Positions 6,437 to 14,163 of a stretch of DNA of 27,639 nucleotides are shown here, piece by piece. Position numbers and translations under genes: made by a program. The stretch comes from Scatacola_A faecigallinarum (GTDB lineage Bacteria > Pseudomonadota > Alphaproteobacteria > RF32 > CAG-239): the NCBI GenBank assembly GCA_018713605.1, contig DVOM01000037.1:1-27639 (forward strand), in the 5' to 3' direction. The notes under the pieces are model-generated. The model was not told the DNA's origin, ran no database searches, and saw only the letters and a list, made by a program, of their open reading frames with translations. The stretch's first letter is position 1. Each line of letters opens with the position of its first letter.

Positions 6437-8278
6437 ATGTGCGGCTTAATCGGATATATCGGAAACAATGCCGTCGCGCCGACGCTGCTGTCCGGACTTA
6501 AGAGTCTGGAATACCGCGGATACGATTCCGCCGGCATCGCCTTAAACGACAATAACGAAATTGACGTGTTCAAAGCGGAAGGAAAGCTTGAAAACTTAAG
6601 AAAACTGCTGGAAGCGCCAACCTGCAAAAGGTTTGCGCCGCGGCTCGGCATCGGACACATCCGCTGGGCAACGCACGGCAAAGCCACAACCGCAAACGCG
6701 CATCCTCACCTTTCCAACGACGGCAGGCTGGTACTGGTACATAACGGAATTATTGAAAACTATCAGGAACTGCGCCGCATGCTTGAGGCCGAAGGATTTG
6801 TCTTTCATTCCGAAACGGATACCGAAACGGCGGTACATCTCATAGACCGCGAATATAAAAAACGCGGTTCGCTGGAAGAAGCCGTCATTGCCGGCGTCAA
6901 ACAGCTTTGCGGCGCCTTTGCCTTCTGCATTATGCACAAAGACGAACCGGACAAAATTATTGCCGTGCGCCAAAACGCACCTCTGATTATCGGTCTCGGA
7001 CAAGGCGAAAACTTTATTGCCAGCGACATTCCGGCGATTATCGGCAAAACGCGAAACATAATTCACCTGGCGGACGGCGAGTTGGCCGTGGTGCGCCGGG
7101 AAAGCGTCGAAGTCAAAAACCTCAACGGCGAAAACGTCATTAAGCCGGTCGAGGAAATTGAGTTCTCGCCCGATGTCATCAGCAAACTCGGCTACAAGCA
7201 TTTTATGCTGAAAGAAATCAACGAGCAACCGGACATTCTGCGCAAATGTCTGGCCAACCACCTCCCCGCTCCCGACGCGCCGATTTCCGTCGGGGACGCG
7301 ACCCTGAATCCGGACGTCGAAAAAATTAAGAATATCTGTATCATTGCCTGCGGAACATCTCTGCATGCCGCAATGTACGCACGCACTCTGTGGGAAGAAT
7401 GGCTGCAACTGCCGGTATGCGTTGAAGCCGCCAGCGAGTACATTTACCGCCGAAACCTGACGGACGAAAACACGCTGGTCATCGGTATTTCGCAGTCCGG
7501 CGAAACAGCAGACACCATCAGCGCCATCAGACAAGCGAAAGAAAAAGGCGCGCAGCTGCTTGTGCTGACCAACCGTCCCGATTCAAGCATTGTCCGCTGC
7601 TGTGACAATGTGGTTCCGCTCAATGCCGGCATTGAGGTCAGTGTGGCGGCGACCAAGTCATATACGGCTCAGTTGGCTGCCCTGTACTGGCTGGGGCTGT
7701 ATCTGGCCGAACAAAAATCATCTCTCGACGGCAGGGTGTTGTCGGAAATGAAACGGGATTTGCTGCTGCTTCCGGCTCAAACCGAAGAAATTTTGAGTCA
7801 CAGCGCAGATATTCAAAAACAGGCGCGCAAACTTTGCAAATTTCGCAGCTTTGTGTATATGGCCCGCGGCATTAATCTGACCTGTGCCCTTGAAGGGGCG
7901 CTGAAGCTGAAAGAAATCAGCTATATCAACGCCAATGCCTACGCGGCGGGAGAACTCAAACACGGTCCGATTGCCCTACTGGACGAAAACATGCCGGTAA
8001 TGGCGGTTCTCGGACCCGGCGCAACCCTGCCGAAAATGATTTCAAACTGTATGGAGGCCAAAGCCAGAAACGCGCCTCTGGCCGCCGTCATTTCCGAAAA
8101 AGAAGCTGCGGCGCCGGAACTGTTTGATTATCTGATTAAGGTACCGCAGACAAACGCTTCGCTGTTTCCGATACTGGCAAACATCCCTTTGCAGCTGTTG
8201 GCTTATTATATTGCCGACGCGCTTGGGCGGGAAGTCGATCAGCCGCGGAATCTGGCAAAGTCGGTCACGGTTGAATGA
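6437..8278 (+). CDS. glmS: Glutamine--fructose-6-phosphate aminotransferase (isomerizing)
   Basis: GlmS makes glucosamine-6-phosphate from fructose-6-phosphate and glutamine, the first committed step to UDP-GlcNAc for peptidoglycan and lipopolysaccharide. The protein has 613 residues, like E. coli GlmS (609). It begins MCGLIGYIG with the catalytic Cys2 of the N-terminal class II amidotransferase domain, followed by RGYDSAG and HIRWATHG. Two SIS sugar isomerase domains follow, seen in CGTSLHA, SQSGETADT and SVAATKSYTAQ, and the C-terminus DQPRNLAKSVTVE is the conserved family ending. AAGGA at 6424-6428 within the end of the upstream gene is a suitable ribosome binding site. There is no room for a glmS ribozyme in the four-base gap. 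Confidence 0.97.
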   Translation: MCGLIGYIGNNAVAPTLLSGLKSLEYRGYDSAGIALNDNNEIDVFKAEGKLENLRKLLEAPTCKRFAPRLGIGHIRWATHGKATTANAHPHLSNDGRLVLVHNGIIENYQELRRMLEAEGFVFHSETDTETAVHLIDREYKKRGSLEEAVIAGVKQLCGAFAFCIMHKDEPDKIIAVRQNAPLIIGLGQGENFIASDIPAIIGKTRNIIHLADGELAVVRRESVEVKNLNGENVIKPVEEIEFSPDVISKLGYKHFMLKEINEQPDILRKCLANHLPAPDAPISVGDATLNPDVEKIKNICIIACGTSLHAAMYARTLWEEWLQLPVCVEAASEYIYRRNLTDENTLVIGISQSGETADTISAIRQAKEKGAQLLVLTNRPDSSIVRCCDNVVPLNAGIEVSVAATKSYTAQLAALYWLGLYLAEQKSSLDGRVLSEMKRDLLLLPAQTEEILSHSADIQKQARKLCKFRSFVYMARGINLTCALEGALKLKEISYINANAYAAGELKHGPIALLDENMPVMAVLGPGATLPKMISNCMEAKARNAPLAAVISEKEAAAPELFDYLIKVPQTNASLFPILANIPLQLLAYYIADALGREVDQPRNLAKSVTVE

Positions 8279-8305
8279 CGGCAGCCCCGCTTACTTTTTT
8301 ATTTT

Positions 8306-8480
8306 GTCATTGCCGGGCGCAGCGTGGGGAGCAGCTCCGGTGAAGCTGCGAGGCGGCTGCGGTGCAGTCCTGTTGGCGAGCGGTCGAGCGATAGCGAAAA
8401 CCGCAAGGCTTACAGGACAAACTTGGGAAGCATAACTTGACCATCTCCCCCTTGTTATGTTCGGGCTTGACCCGACAATC
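8306..8480. repeat. Composite repeat element in the glmS-XRE gap
   Basis: GTCATTGCCGGGC begins at 8306 and the related palindrome CGGGCTTGACCCGACAATC ends near 8480. Together they look like two halves of the dispersed GTCATTGCCGGGCTTGRCCCGGCAATC repeat separated by about 140 bases. The inner DNA holds the 20-base repeat copy at 8318-8337 and a large imperfect hairpin (GTCCTGT/ACAGGAC with inner GCGGT/ACCGC). No credible gene lies here. The arrangement may be an expanded or nested repeat. Its boundaries are approximate. Confidence 0.45.
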
Positions 8481-8505
8481 TCTCGGACATCCATGAAAAA
8501 AGGCG

Positions 8506-8533
8506 TTGCAAAATAGCTTTTAGCCTTTATAAT
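8506..8533 (+). promoter_or_regulatory. Strong sigma-70-type promoter for the structured RNA
   Basis: TTGCAA at 8506-8511, a 16-base spacer, and a perfect TATAAT at 8528-8533. Expected transcription start is near 8540-8541, directly before the structured RNA. There is nothing else for it to drive except that RNA and the XRE gene. Confidence 0.7.
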
Positions 8534-8540
8534 CATTTTT

Positions 8541-8715
8541 GCTTGCGGCAAGGTTTGTCGTAGGCGGAGATTGAACCCTCCTTATAGAAAATAAGAACCT
8601 CCTGTGAGGGAGGATGATGCGATATAAGCCGCTTTTGCGGACGAATTAGCATACTGTTTCTATACAGGGTTCAACATCCTCCGCCTTTTCCAAACGAAAG
8701 GGCGGTTTTGTTTTT
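8541..8715 (+). ncRNA. Candidate structured RNA / riboswitch-like leader
   Basis: From the predicted start the transcript folds into a closing stem and several inner hairpins. P1a is GGCGGAG (8563-8569) with CTCCGCC (8679-8685). P1b is TTGAACCCT (8571-8579) with AGGGTTCAA (8666-8674). Between them are hairpins CTTAT/ATAAG, CCTCC/GGAGG, and ATGC/GCAT enclosing CCGC-TTTT-GCGG. The 3' strand of P1a overlaps the 5' arm of a terminator at 8681-8705, so P1a and the terminator exclude each other; this is attenuator or riboswitch logic ahead of the XRE gene at 8742. I found no hallmark of 6S, SRP, RNase P, tmRNA or the common riboswitch classes. A free-standing small RNA ending at 8715 is the main alternative. 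Confidence 0.6.
8681..8715 (+). terminator. Intrinsic terminator of the structured RNA
   Basis: CCGCCTTTTC at 8681-8690 pairs with GAAAGGGCGG at 8696-8705 (one G-T pair, loop CAAAC), followed by TTTTGTTTTT. It shares CCGCC with the 3' strand of the upstream closing stem, so only one of the two helices can form at a time. It ends 26 bases before the XRE start codon. Confidence 0.75.
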
Positions 8716-8741
8716 AACAAAACATGAAGGAGTTGAACATA

Positions 8742-8969
8742 ATGGCAACCAAAAACCACGAAATTATCAGAATCAGGAACGGCATTGCCCGCCAGCTGCG
8801 TGAGGCGCGCATCAGCGCGCACCTGTCGCTGGCACAGGTCGAAAAGCTGTCCGGCATTCCGGCCAATATTATCGACCTGCTGGAAGTCGGCATCAAACCG
8901 GTTGACCTCGGACATCTGCACCAGCTGGCCAAAGCCTACGGCAAGGCGGTCAAAATTACCCTGATATGA
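8742..8969 (+). CDS. Small XRE-family helix-turn-helix protein
   Basis: This 75-residue protein is made almost entirely of one Cro/C1-type DNA-binding domain. RQLREARISAHLSLAQVEKLSGIP (residues ~18-41, given here as a region whose key parts are LSLAQVEKLSGI) is the HTH core, followed by IDLLEVG and a helix LHQLAKAYG, as in lambda-repressor-like folds. No partner or sensor domain is present. ATG 8742 is chosen because AAGGAG at 8727-8732 lies nine bases upstream; an ATG at 8724 would lie upstream of that site. It follows the structured RNA and its terminator directly, so its expression probably depends on read-through. The target genes are unknown. It could be autoregulatory or control the adjacent convergent ATP operon, but nothing in the sequence shows this. 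Confidence 0.75.
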   Translation: MATKNHEIIRIRNGIARQLREARISAHLSLAQVEKLSGIPANIIDLLEVGIKPVDLGHLHQLAKAYGKAVKITLI

Positions 8970-8995
8970 AAAAAGCCCCGCAACAGCGGGGCTTT
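8969..8995. terminator. Bidirectional terminator between XRE gene and atpC
   Basis: AAAGCCCCG (8972-8980) and CGGGGCTTT (8987-8995) form a 9-bp stem with loop CAACAG. On the minus strand it is followed by a run of six T (8974-8969), making it the likely terminator of the atp operon. On the plus strand it follows the XRE stop codon, with a poorer T tract. Confidence 0.85.
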
Positions 8996-8999
8996 ATGC

Positions 9000-9383
9000 T
9001 TATTTTTCCTTATTTCCGAAAGTGGTCAGATAATCGATTATCATCTGATAATAAGCCTTGTCTTCATCATAGATGGCGGCGTCGCGTTTGGCCGTGGCTT
9101 TTTCGACGTCCGTATTTTCGTAGGCAACAACCTTTTCGGTCGAAATGGCGCAGCGGTTGCGGGCAATATCGGCAATGCCGCCTTTGATGAAGTAGCGTTC
9201 GGTTACTTTATCGGCCTTGTCCAGCACCTGCACCAGCCCGTTGCGCAGTTGAACCAACGTCGGCGCGCGGTCAACCAAAACCGTCAAATCGCCCTTAACG
9301 CCGGGAACAACGATTTTCGGCGCCATAGCCGTACGATACACTTTGTACGGGCGCGATATTCTGAAGATAATGCCTTTTTCCAT
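9000..9383 (-). CDS. atpC: ATP synthase F1 subunit epsilon
   Basis: Epsilon joins gamma to the c-ring and can inhibit ATP hydrolysis. The 127-residue protein has the N-terminal beta-sandwich domain: FRISRPYKV, PGVKGDLTVLVDRAPTLVQL and RYFIKGGIADIARN correspond to the conserved GxxGxxGVLPxHAPxxxxL and GGFxEVxxxxVxVLA segments, though the usual Gly-Gly-Val stretch is altered. The remaining ~35 residues are a short charged helical tail, slightly reduced compared with E. coli epsilon (139). AGAGG lies seven bases upstream of the ATG. It is the last gene of the atpHAGDC operon, 34 bases after atpD, and is followed by a terminator. Confidence 0.9.
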   Translation of the reverse strand: MEKGIIFRISRPYKVYRTAMAPKIVVPGVKGDLTVLVDRAPTLVQLRNGLVQVLDKADKVTERYFIKGGIADIARNRCAISTEKVVAYENTDVEKATAKRDAAIYDEDKAYYQMIIDYLTTFGNKEK

Positions 9384-9417
9384 CTTTTAACCTCTTTTAA
9401 GGAAACGGAAGAAACCG

Positions 9418-11025
9418 CTAAGCGGCTTCCTCCTCCATTTTCTTGGCTTTCTCAAGCACTTCCTCAATGGTGCCGACCATATAAAAAGCCTGCTCGGGAA
9501 TATGGTCATACTTGCCTTCCAGAATACCCTTGAAGCCTTTAATCGTATCTTCCAGTTTGACGAAGACGCCCGGCGTACCGGTAAAGACCTCGGCAACATG
9601 GAACGGCTGCGACAGGAACTTCTGAATACGGCGGGCACGGGCAACCGTCAGCTTATCCTCTTCCGACAGTTCGTCCATACCCAGAATGGCGATGATGTCC
9701 TGCAGCGACTTGTATTTCTGCAAAACTTCCTGCACCTGGCGCGCAACCTGATAATGCTCTTCGCCGACGACGGTCGGGTCCAGCACGCGGCTGGTCGAAT
9801 CAAGCGGGTCAACCGCCGGATAAATGCCGAGTTCGGCAATCTGGCGCGACAGGACGGTGGTTGCGTCCAAGTGGGCAAAAGTTGTTGCCGGCGCCGGGTC
9901 GGTCAGGTCGTCGGCCGGAACGTAAACCGCCTGAACGGAAGTAATTGAACCGTTTTTGGTAGAAGTAATACGTTCCTGCATGGCACCCATGTCTGTGCCC
10001 AAAGTCGGCTGATAGCCCACGGCGGACGGGATACGGCCCAGCAGTGCGGAAACCTCGGAACCGGCCTGTGTGAAACGGAAAATGTTGTCAACGAAGAACA
10101 AAACATCCTGATGTTCTTCGTCGCGGAAATATTCGGCCTGAGTCAGACCGCTCAGAGCCACGCGGGCACGGGCTCCCGGCGGTTCGTTCATCTGACCGTA
10201 AACGAGAACGGTTTTGGATTTGCCCCCCTTGAGGTCAATAACGCCGGATTCAATCATCTCGTGATACAGGTCGTTGCCTTCGCGCGTTCTTTCGCCGACA
10301 CCGGCGAAGACGGAATAGCCGCCGTGACCTTTGGCGATGTTGTTAATCAGCTCCATAATCAGAACGGTCTTGCCGACACCGGCACCGCCGAACAAACCGA
10401 TTTTGCCGCCTTTGGCATAAGGCTCAAGCAGGTCGATAACCTTAATGCCGGTCGTCAGAATCTCGGTTTCGGTCGACTGGTCGACAAAAGCGGGCGCCGG
10501 ACGATGTATCGGAAACTCCGTTTTTGATTTTACCGGGCCGAGACTGTCGACAGGTTCGCCGATGACGTTGATGATGCGGCCGAGAAGTTCGGGACCGACG
10601 GGAACCTGAATCGGGTGTCCGGTATTGACGACTTCCAAACCTCTGACCAAACCGTCGGTCGTATCCATGGCAATGGTGCGAACAACGCTCTCGCCCAAAT
10701 GCTGGGCAACTTCAAGCACCAGTTTTTTGCCGTGGTTGTCACATTCCAAAGCGGTCAGAATGTTCGGCAGTTCGTCGACATTCTCAAACTTAACGTCAAC
10801 AACCGCGCCCATAACCTGCGAAATATGGCCGAGCTGACCGGTGCCCCGCTCTTTTTTCTCAATCTTTTTAACCTTGGCGGCAGCGGCCTTTTCTTCCTTT
10901 TTCAGTTCCTTAATCGACTTGGCGTCAAATTCGGCAACACTCGCGGCCTTTTTTCTGCCGGCCGTTTTTTTCGGAGCGGCCGTCTTTTTGGCCGGAGCTT
11001 TTGCCGCTGTTTTCTTTTCAGTCAT
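9418..11025 (-). CDS. atpD: ATP synthase F1 subunit beta with Lys/Ala-rich N-terminal extension
   Basis: This is the catalytic beta subunit of F1, at 535 residues well above the usual 460-480. Residues 1-63 are a Lys/Ala-rich, low-complexity extension, and the beta barrel begins at ~GHISQVMGAVVDVKF (66-80). Walker A GGAGVGKT is at 213-220, about 64 residues later than in E. coli, and the DELSEED loop is at 451-457. The long start at ATG 11025 is backed by AAAGGAG six bases upstream; no comparable site precedes the conserved core. Similar Ala/Lys-rich extensions are known from memory in some other alphaproteobacterial beta subunits (Caulobacter type), so it is probably genuine. Operon position is atpG-atpD-atpC, with a 22-base gap to atpG. 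Confidence 0.97.
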   Translation of the reverse strand: MTEKKTAAKAPAKKTAAPKKTAGRKKAASVAEFDAKSIKELKKEEKAAAAKVKKIEKKERGTGQLGHISQVMGAVVDVKFENVDELPNILTALECDNHGKKLVLEVAQHLGESVVRTIAMDTTDGLVRGLEVVNTGHPIQVPVGPELLGRIINVIGEPVDSLGPVKSKTEFPIHRPAPAFVDQSTETEILTTGIKVIDLLEPYAKGGKIGLFGGAGVGKTVLIMELINNIAKGHGGYSVFAGVGERTREGNDLYHEMIESGVIDLKGGKSKTVLVYGQMNEPPGARARVALSGLTQAEYFRDEEHQDVLFFVDNIFRFTQAGSEVSALLGRIPSAVGYQPTLGTDMGAMQERITSTKNGSITSVQAVYVPADDLTDPAPATTFAHLDATTVLSRQIAELGIYPAVDPLDSTSRVLDPTVVGEEHYQVARQVQEVLQKYKSLQDIIAILGMDELSEEDKLTVARARRIQKFLSQPFHVAEVFTGTPGVFVKLEDTIKGFKGILEGKYDHIPEQAFYMVGTIEEVLEKAKKMEEEAA

Positions 11026-11047
11026 TAATCTCTCCTTTAATCATCAC

Positions 11048-11968
11048 TTAAAGCGCTTCGGCACCGGCGATAATTTCTATCAGCTCGGTGGTAATTGCCG
11101 TCTGGCGAATTCGGTTATAGCGCAGGGTTAAACCGGAAATCATGTCTTTGGCATTGCGGGTGGCGTTGTCCATTGAAGTCATGCGCGCGCCGTGTTCGGA
11201 TGCCTGACTGTGTACAATCGCCTGAAACAGGCTGCTGCGGAAAAGAAGCGGCAGAAGGCCGTCCAGTATTTCCAGCAAGCCCGGCTCATAATCGTAAAAA
11301 GCGCCTTTGTAGACATTGACCGGCGCATGCAGGCGATTATATTCAAAATCTTCAATCTGCACCGGGAACACCTGCCTGACGACGATTTCGCGGTTGATGG
11401 CCGAGCGAAAACGGCTGGAAACGGTTTCGCAGACGTCAAATTCGCCTTTGGCATACATATCCAGAACCCGCTGTCCCAAGTCGACGGCCTCATAATATTT
11501 GGCGCCTTTTCTGGCAATCCCCTCAATCGTGTCGACAATCATGCCCGCATATTTGCGTTTGAGAATGTCGCGTCCCTTTTTGCCGATGCACAGGATTTTG
11601 ACGTTTTTGCCGCCACCAAGAAGTTCTTCAATCCGCTTTGAGGCTTCGCGCGCCACATTGGAATTGTAGCTGCCGCAAAGGCCGCGGTCGGAAGTAAAGA
11701 CCAGCAGCAGATAGTTTTCGGCTTTGCCGCTGCCGCGCATCAGCTCGGGATAGACAAAACGGACGTTTTTCTTCTGCTCTTCCTGCCGGAGTTCAAAAAG
11801 GACACGGTTTGCCGAGGCTAAAATATTGTTGTTGTAGAACCGGCACTTTTCGATTAAACCCTGGGAGCGCCGCAGACGGGCTGCGGCGACCATCTTCATT
11901 GCCGAAGTGATTTTCTCCGTGGATTTAATCGTTTCGATTCTGGTTCTTAATTCTTTTAAGCCCGCCAT
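11048..11968 (-). CDS. atpG: ATP synthase F1 subunit gamma
   Basis: Gamma is the central rotor shaft of F1. The 306-residue protein starts with the conserved coiled-coil segment KELRTRIETIKSTEKITSAMKMVAAARL (key residues I-x-S-x-x-x-I-T-x-A-M-x-M-V-A, residues ~5-32) and has the SDRGLCGSYN motif in the Rossmann-like domain near residues 94-103. It ends with the second coiled-coil helix, ARMTSMDNATRNAKDMI and LRYNRIRQTAITTEL, which inserts into the alpha-beta hexamer. AAGGAA precedes the ATG. The gap to atpA is nine bases, consistent with translational coupling in the operon. Confidence 0.96.
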   Translation of the reverse strand: MAGLKELRTRIETIKSTEKITSAMKMVAAARLRRSQGLIEKCRFYNNNILASANRVLFELRQEEQKKNVRFVYPELMRGSGKAENYLLLVFTSDRGLCGSYNSNVAREASKRIEELLGGGKNVKILCIGKKGRDILKRKYAGMIVDTIEGIARKGAKYYEAVDLGQRVLDMYAKGEFDVCETVSSRFRSAINREIVVRQVFPVQIEDFEYNRLHAPVNVYKGAFYDYEPGLLEILDGLLPLLFRSSLFQAIVHSQASEHGARMTSMDNATRNAKDMISGLTLRYNRIRQTAITTELIEIIAGAEAL

Positions 11969-11977
11969 CGTTTTTCC

Positions 11978-13528
11978 TTACGCTGCTTTTTCTTCACCGA
12001 TAAATTCGTTCAGAAAACCGTCGAAAAATTCGGTAAGTTTCTTATCCAATTCTTCGGAGATAACCTTTTCTTCGCGAATCTGTTCCAAAAATTCCGGACG
12101 GGAAGCCTTGACGGCAGCCAGAGCCTTTGCTTCAAAAGACTTGACCTCGCCGACCGGTATCTTGTCCAGATAGCCGCGGACACCGGCGAAAATGGCAATA
12201 ACCTCTTCGGCAACCGGCATCGGATGATAGACCGGCTGTTTCAGCAGTTCGGTCAGTCTTTCGCCGCGTGCCAGCAGATTTTTGGTCGACTGGTCGAGGT
12301 CGGAGGCAAACTGCGCAAAGGCGGCCATTTCGCGGTACTGCGCGAGTTCCAGCTTGATTTTTCCGGCTACCTGTTTCATGGCCTTAATCTGGGCGGCGGA
12401 ACCGACGCGGCTGACGGAAATGCCGACGTTTACCGCCGGGCGGACGCCCTGATAAAACAGGCTGGTTTCCAAGAATATCTGACCGTCGGTAATCGAAATG
12501 ACGTTGGTCGGAATATAGGCGGAAACGTCGCCGGCCTGCGTTTCGATGACCGGCAGAGCGGTCAGAGAACCGGCACCTTCGGCATCGTTCATTTTGGCGG
12601 CGCGCTCAAGCAAACGAGAATGCAGATAGAAGACGTCGCCGGGATAAGCTTCGCGCCCAGGCGGACGACGGAGCAGCAGCGACATCTGGCGGTATGCCGT
12701 GGCCTGTTTGCTCAGGTCGTCATAGAAGATGACGGCGTGCATGCCGCGGTCGCGGAAATACTCGCCCATGGCACAGCCCGAATAAGGCGCGATAAACTGC
12801 ATCGGCGCAGGGTCGGAAGCGGTGGCGGCGACAACGATGGTATAATCCATGGCGCCGTGATCTTTCAGGGTTTTGACGACCTGAGCAACGGTAGAACGCT
12901 TCTGTCCGACCGCGACATAAACGCAGTACATTTTCTCCTTTTCGGACTTGGCCTGTTCGTTAATATGCTTCTGATTGATGATGGTGTCCAAAATAATGGC
13001 GGTTTTGCCGGTCTGGCGGTCGCCGATTATCAGCTCGCGCTGGCCGCGGCCGATCGGGATCAGAGAATCGACGATTTTAAGGCCGGTCTGCATCGGTTCG
13101 TGCACACTTTTCCGCGGAATGATACCCGGAGCCTTCACTTCGGAATAGCTGAACTCCTTCACCTTTATCGGGCCTTTGCCGTCAATCGGCTCGCCAAGCG
13201 CGTCGACGACGCGGCCAAGCAGTTCCTTACCGACCGGAACGCTTACGATTTTGTCGGTGCGCTTGACGGTGTCGCCTTCCTTAATCTGCTGGTCGGAACC
13301 GAAAATAACGACGCCGACATTGTCTTCCTCAAGGTTAAGAGCCATTCCCTTAACGCCGGATTCAAACTCGACCATTTCGTTAGCCTGAACCTTATCCAAC
13401 CCGTAAATGCGGGCAATACCATCACCGACGGACAAAACGCGACCGACTTCCGAAACGTCGACATCGACATCGGATTTGGCAATTTTATCCTTAATAATGG
13501 AAGATATTTCGCTTGCGTGTACAGACAT
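11978..13528 (-). CDS. atpA: ATP synthase F1 subunit alpha
   Basis: This is the non-catalytic nucleotide-binding subunit of F1, at 516 residues close to E. coli (513). The Walker A motif GDRQTGKT sits at residues 169-176, exactly as in E. coli. Other family landmarks are ARIYGLDKVQANEMVEF in the N-terminal barrel, the PGREAYPGDVFYLHSRLLERAAK stretch (key residues PGREAYPGD), and the VGSAAQIKAMK region carrying the arginine finger segment SRVGSAAQ. Its start codon overlaps the atpH stop by one base (TAATG), so the two are probably translationally coupled. Confidence 0.98.
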   Translation of the reverse strand: MSVHASEISSIIKDKIAKSDVDVDVSEVGRVLSVGDGIARIYGLDKVQANEMVEFESGVKGMALNLEEDNVGVVIFGSDQQIKEGDTVKRTDKIVSVPVGKELLGRVVDALGEPIDGKGPIKVKEFSYSEVKAPGIIPRKSVHEPMQTGLKIVDSLIPIGRGQRELIIGDRQTGKTAIILDTIINQKHINEQAKSEKEKMYCVYVAVGQKRSTVAQVVKTLKDHGAMDYTIVVAATASDPAPMQFIAPYSGCAMGEYFRDRGMHAVIFYDDLSKQATAYRQMSLLLRRPPGREAYPGDVFYLHSRLLERAAKMNDAEGAGSLTALPVIETQAGDVSAYIPTNVISITDGQIFLETSLFYQGVRPAVNVGISVSRVGSAAQIKAMKQVAGKIKLELAQYREMAAFAQFASDLDQSTKNLLARGERLTELLKQPVYHPMPVAEEVIAIFAGVRGYLDKIPVGEVKSFEAKALAAVKASRPEFLEQIREEKVISEELDKKLTEFFDGFLNEFIGEEKAA

Positions 13529-14088
13529 TATTGTCCACCTTTCATTACTAATTCCAGACGATTCAGCTTAGATTTGAGCGAATCATCAATCATATTCGAG
13601 TTAAACTTTATCACCAGACCGCCGAGAAGTTCAGGCTTAATCTCGTATTTAACCACAACTTTCCGGGAAAGCATCTTTTCCAGATTGACGCGGAGCTTTT
13701 TGTCCTGCGCGGCAGAAAGCTCCCTGACCGTTCCGACTTCGACTTCGGCAATGTCATGCCTGACATAATAGATATGCCTGAAAGCTTCCAGAATCTGAGG
13801 AAGTTCGGCAAAACGGCCGTTTTCGGCGATCAAATCCAGACAGTTCAGGGTTTCGGCATTCAGCTTCATCCTGGCAGCCACCTCGCGCAGCGCCGCTTTC
13901 TTGTCATCAAGCCCCCACAGCGGGTTGGCCAGGCATTTGACGATGCCGGCATCGGCTCTGACAGCGTCGAGAAGCTTCATCATATCGTCCGAAACCTGCG
14001 GCACCGCCTTCCTTTCCTCGGCTGCTTCATAAAGAGCCAGAGCATAGACGCGGGCGATTTTGGTTTTCGAATCTTTTTTCAATTTCAA
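13528..14088 (-). CDS. atpH: ATP synthase F1 subunit delta
   Basis: Delta is the peripheral-stalk subunit (OSCP type) holding F1 to F0. The 186-residue protein has the N-terminal six-helix domain beginning ARVYALALYEAAEE and the conserved C-terminal part VVKYEIKPELLGGLVIKFNSNMIDDSLKSKL (key residues LLGGL...G/N-x-x-x-D-x-S), normal in length. The only in-frame starts near the 5' end are TTG codons (14088 and 14082), as an in-frame TAA lies just upstream; the Shine-Dalgarno (GAG) is weak and fits 14082 slightly better. The 75-base gap to priA is very AT-rich (TATTATATATTAT on the minus strand) and may hold the atp operon promoter, though no clean -35 is seen. Confidence 0.92.
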   Translation of the reverse strand: MKLKKDSKTKIARVYALALYEAAEERKAVPQVSDDMMKLLDAVRADAGIVKCLANPLWGLDDKKAALREVAARMKLNAETLNCLDLIAENGRFAELPQILEAFRHIYYVRHDIAEVEVGTVRELSAAQDKKLRVNLEKMLSRKVVVKYEIKPELLGGLVIKFNSNMIDDSLKSKLNRLELVMKGGQ

Positions 14089-14163
14089 GCACTCAGTTTT
14101 CTTTTAAGATGGTTGGATAATATATAATAATTAGTTTCAAATTTATTAATATTCGTTTTTTTA

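Noticed and set aside
8541..8715. 6S RNA, SRP RNA or half of a split tmRNA
   Set aside because: The fold is a multi-hairpin junction rather than a rod with one bubble, the SRP GGAA-tetraloop motif is absent, no tag frame is seen, and the GGGTTCAA segment does not form a T-arm.
12224..13768. 514-codon plus-strand open frame antisense to atpA and atpH
   Set aside because: It covers the highly conserved AtpA, shows shadow-frame composition and no domain or ribosome binding site.
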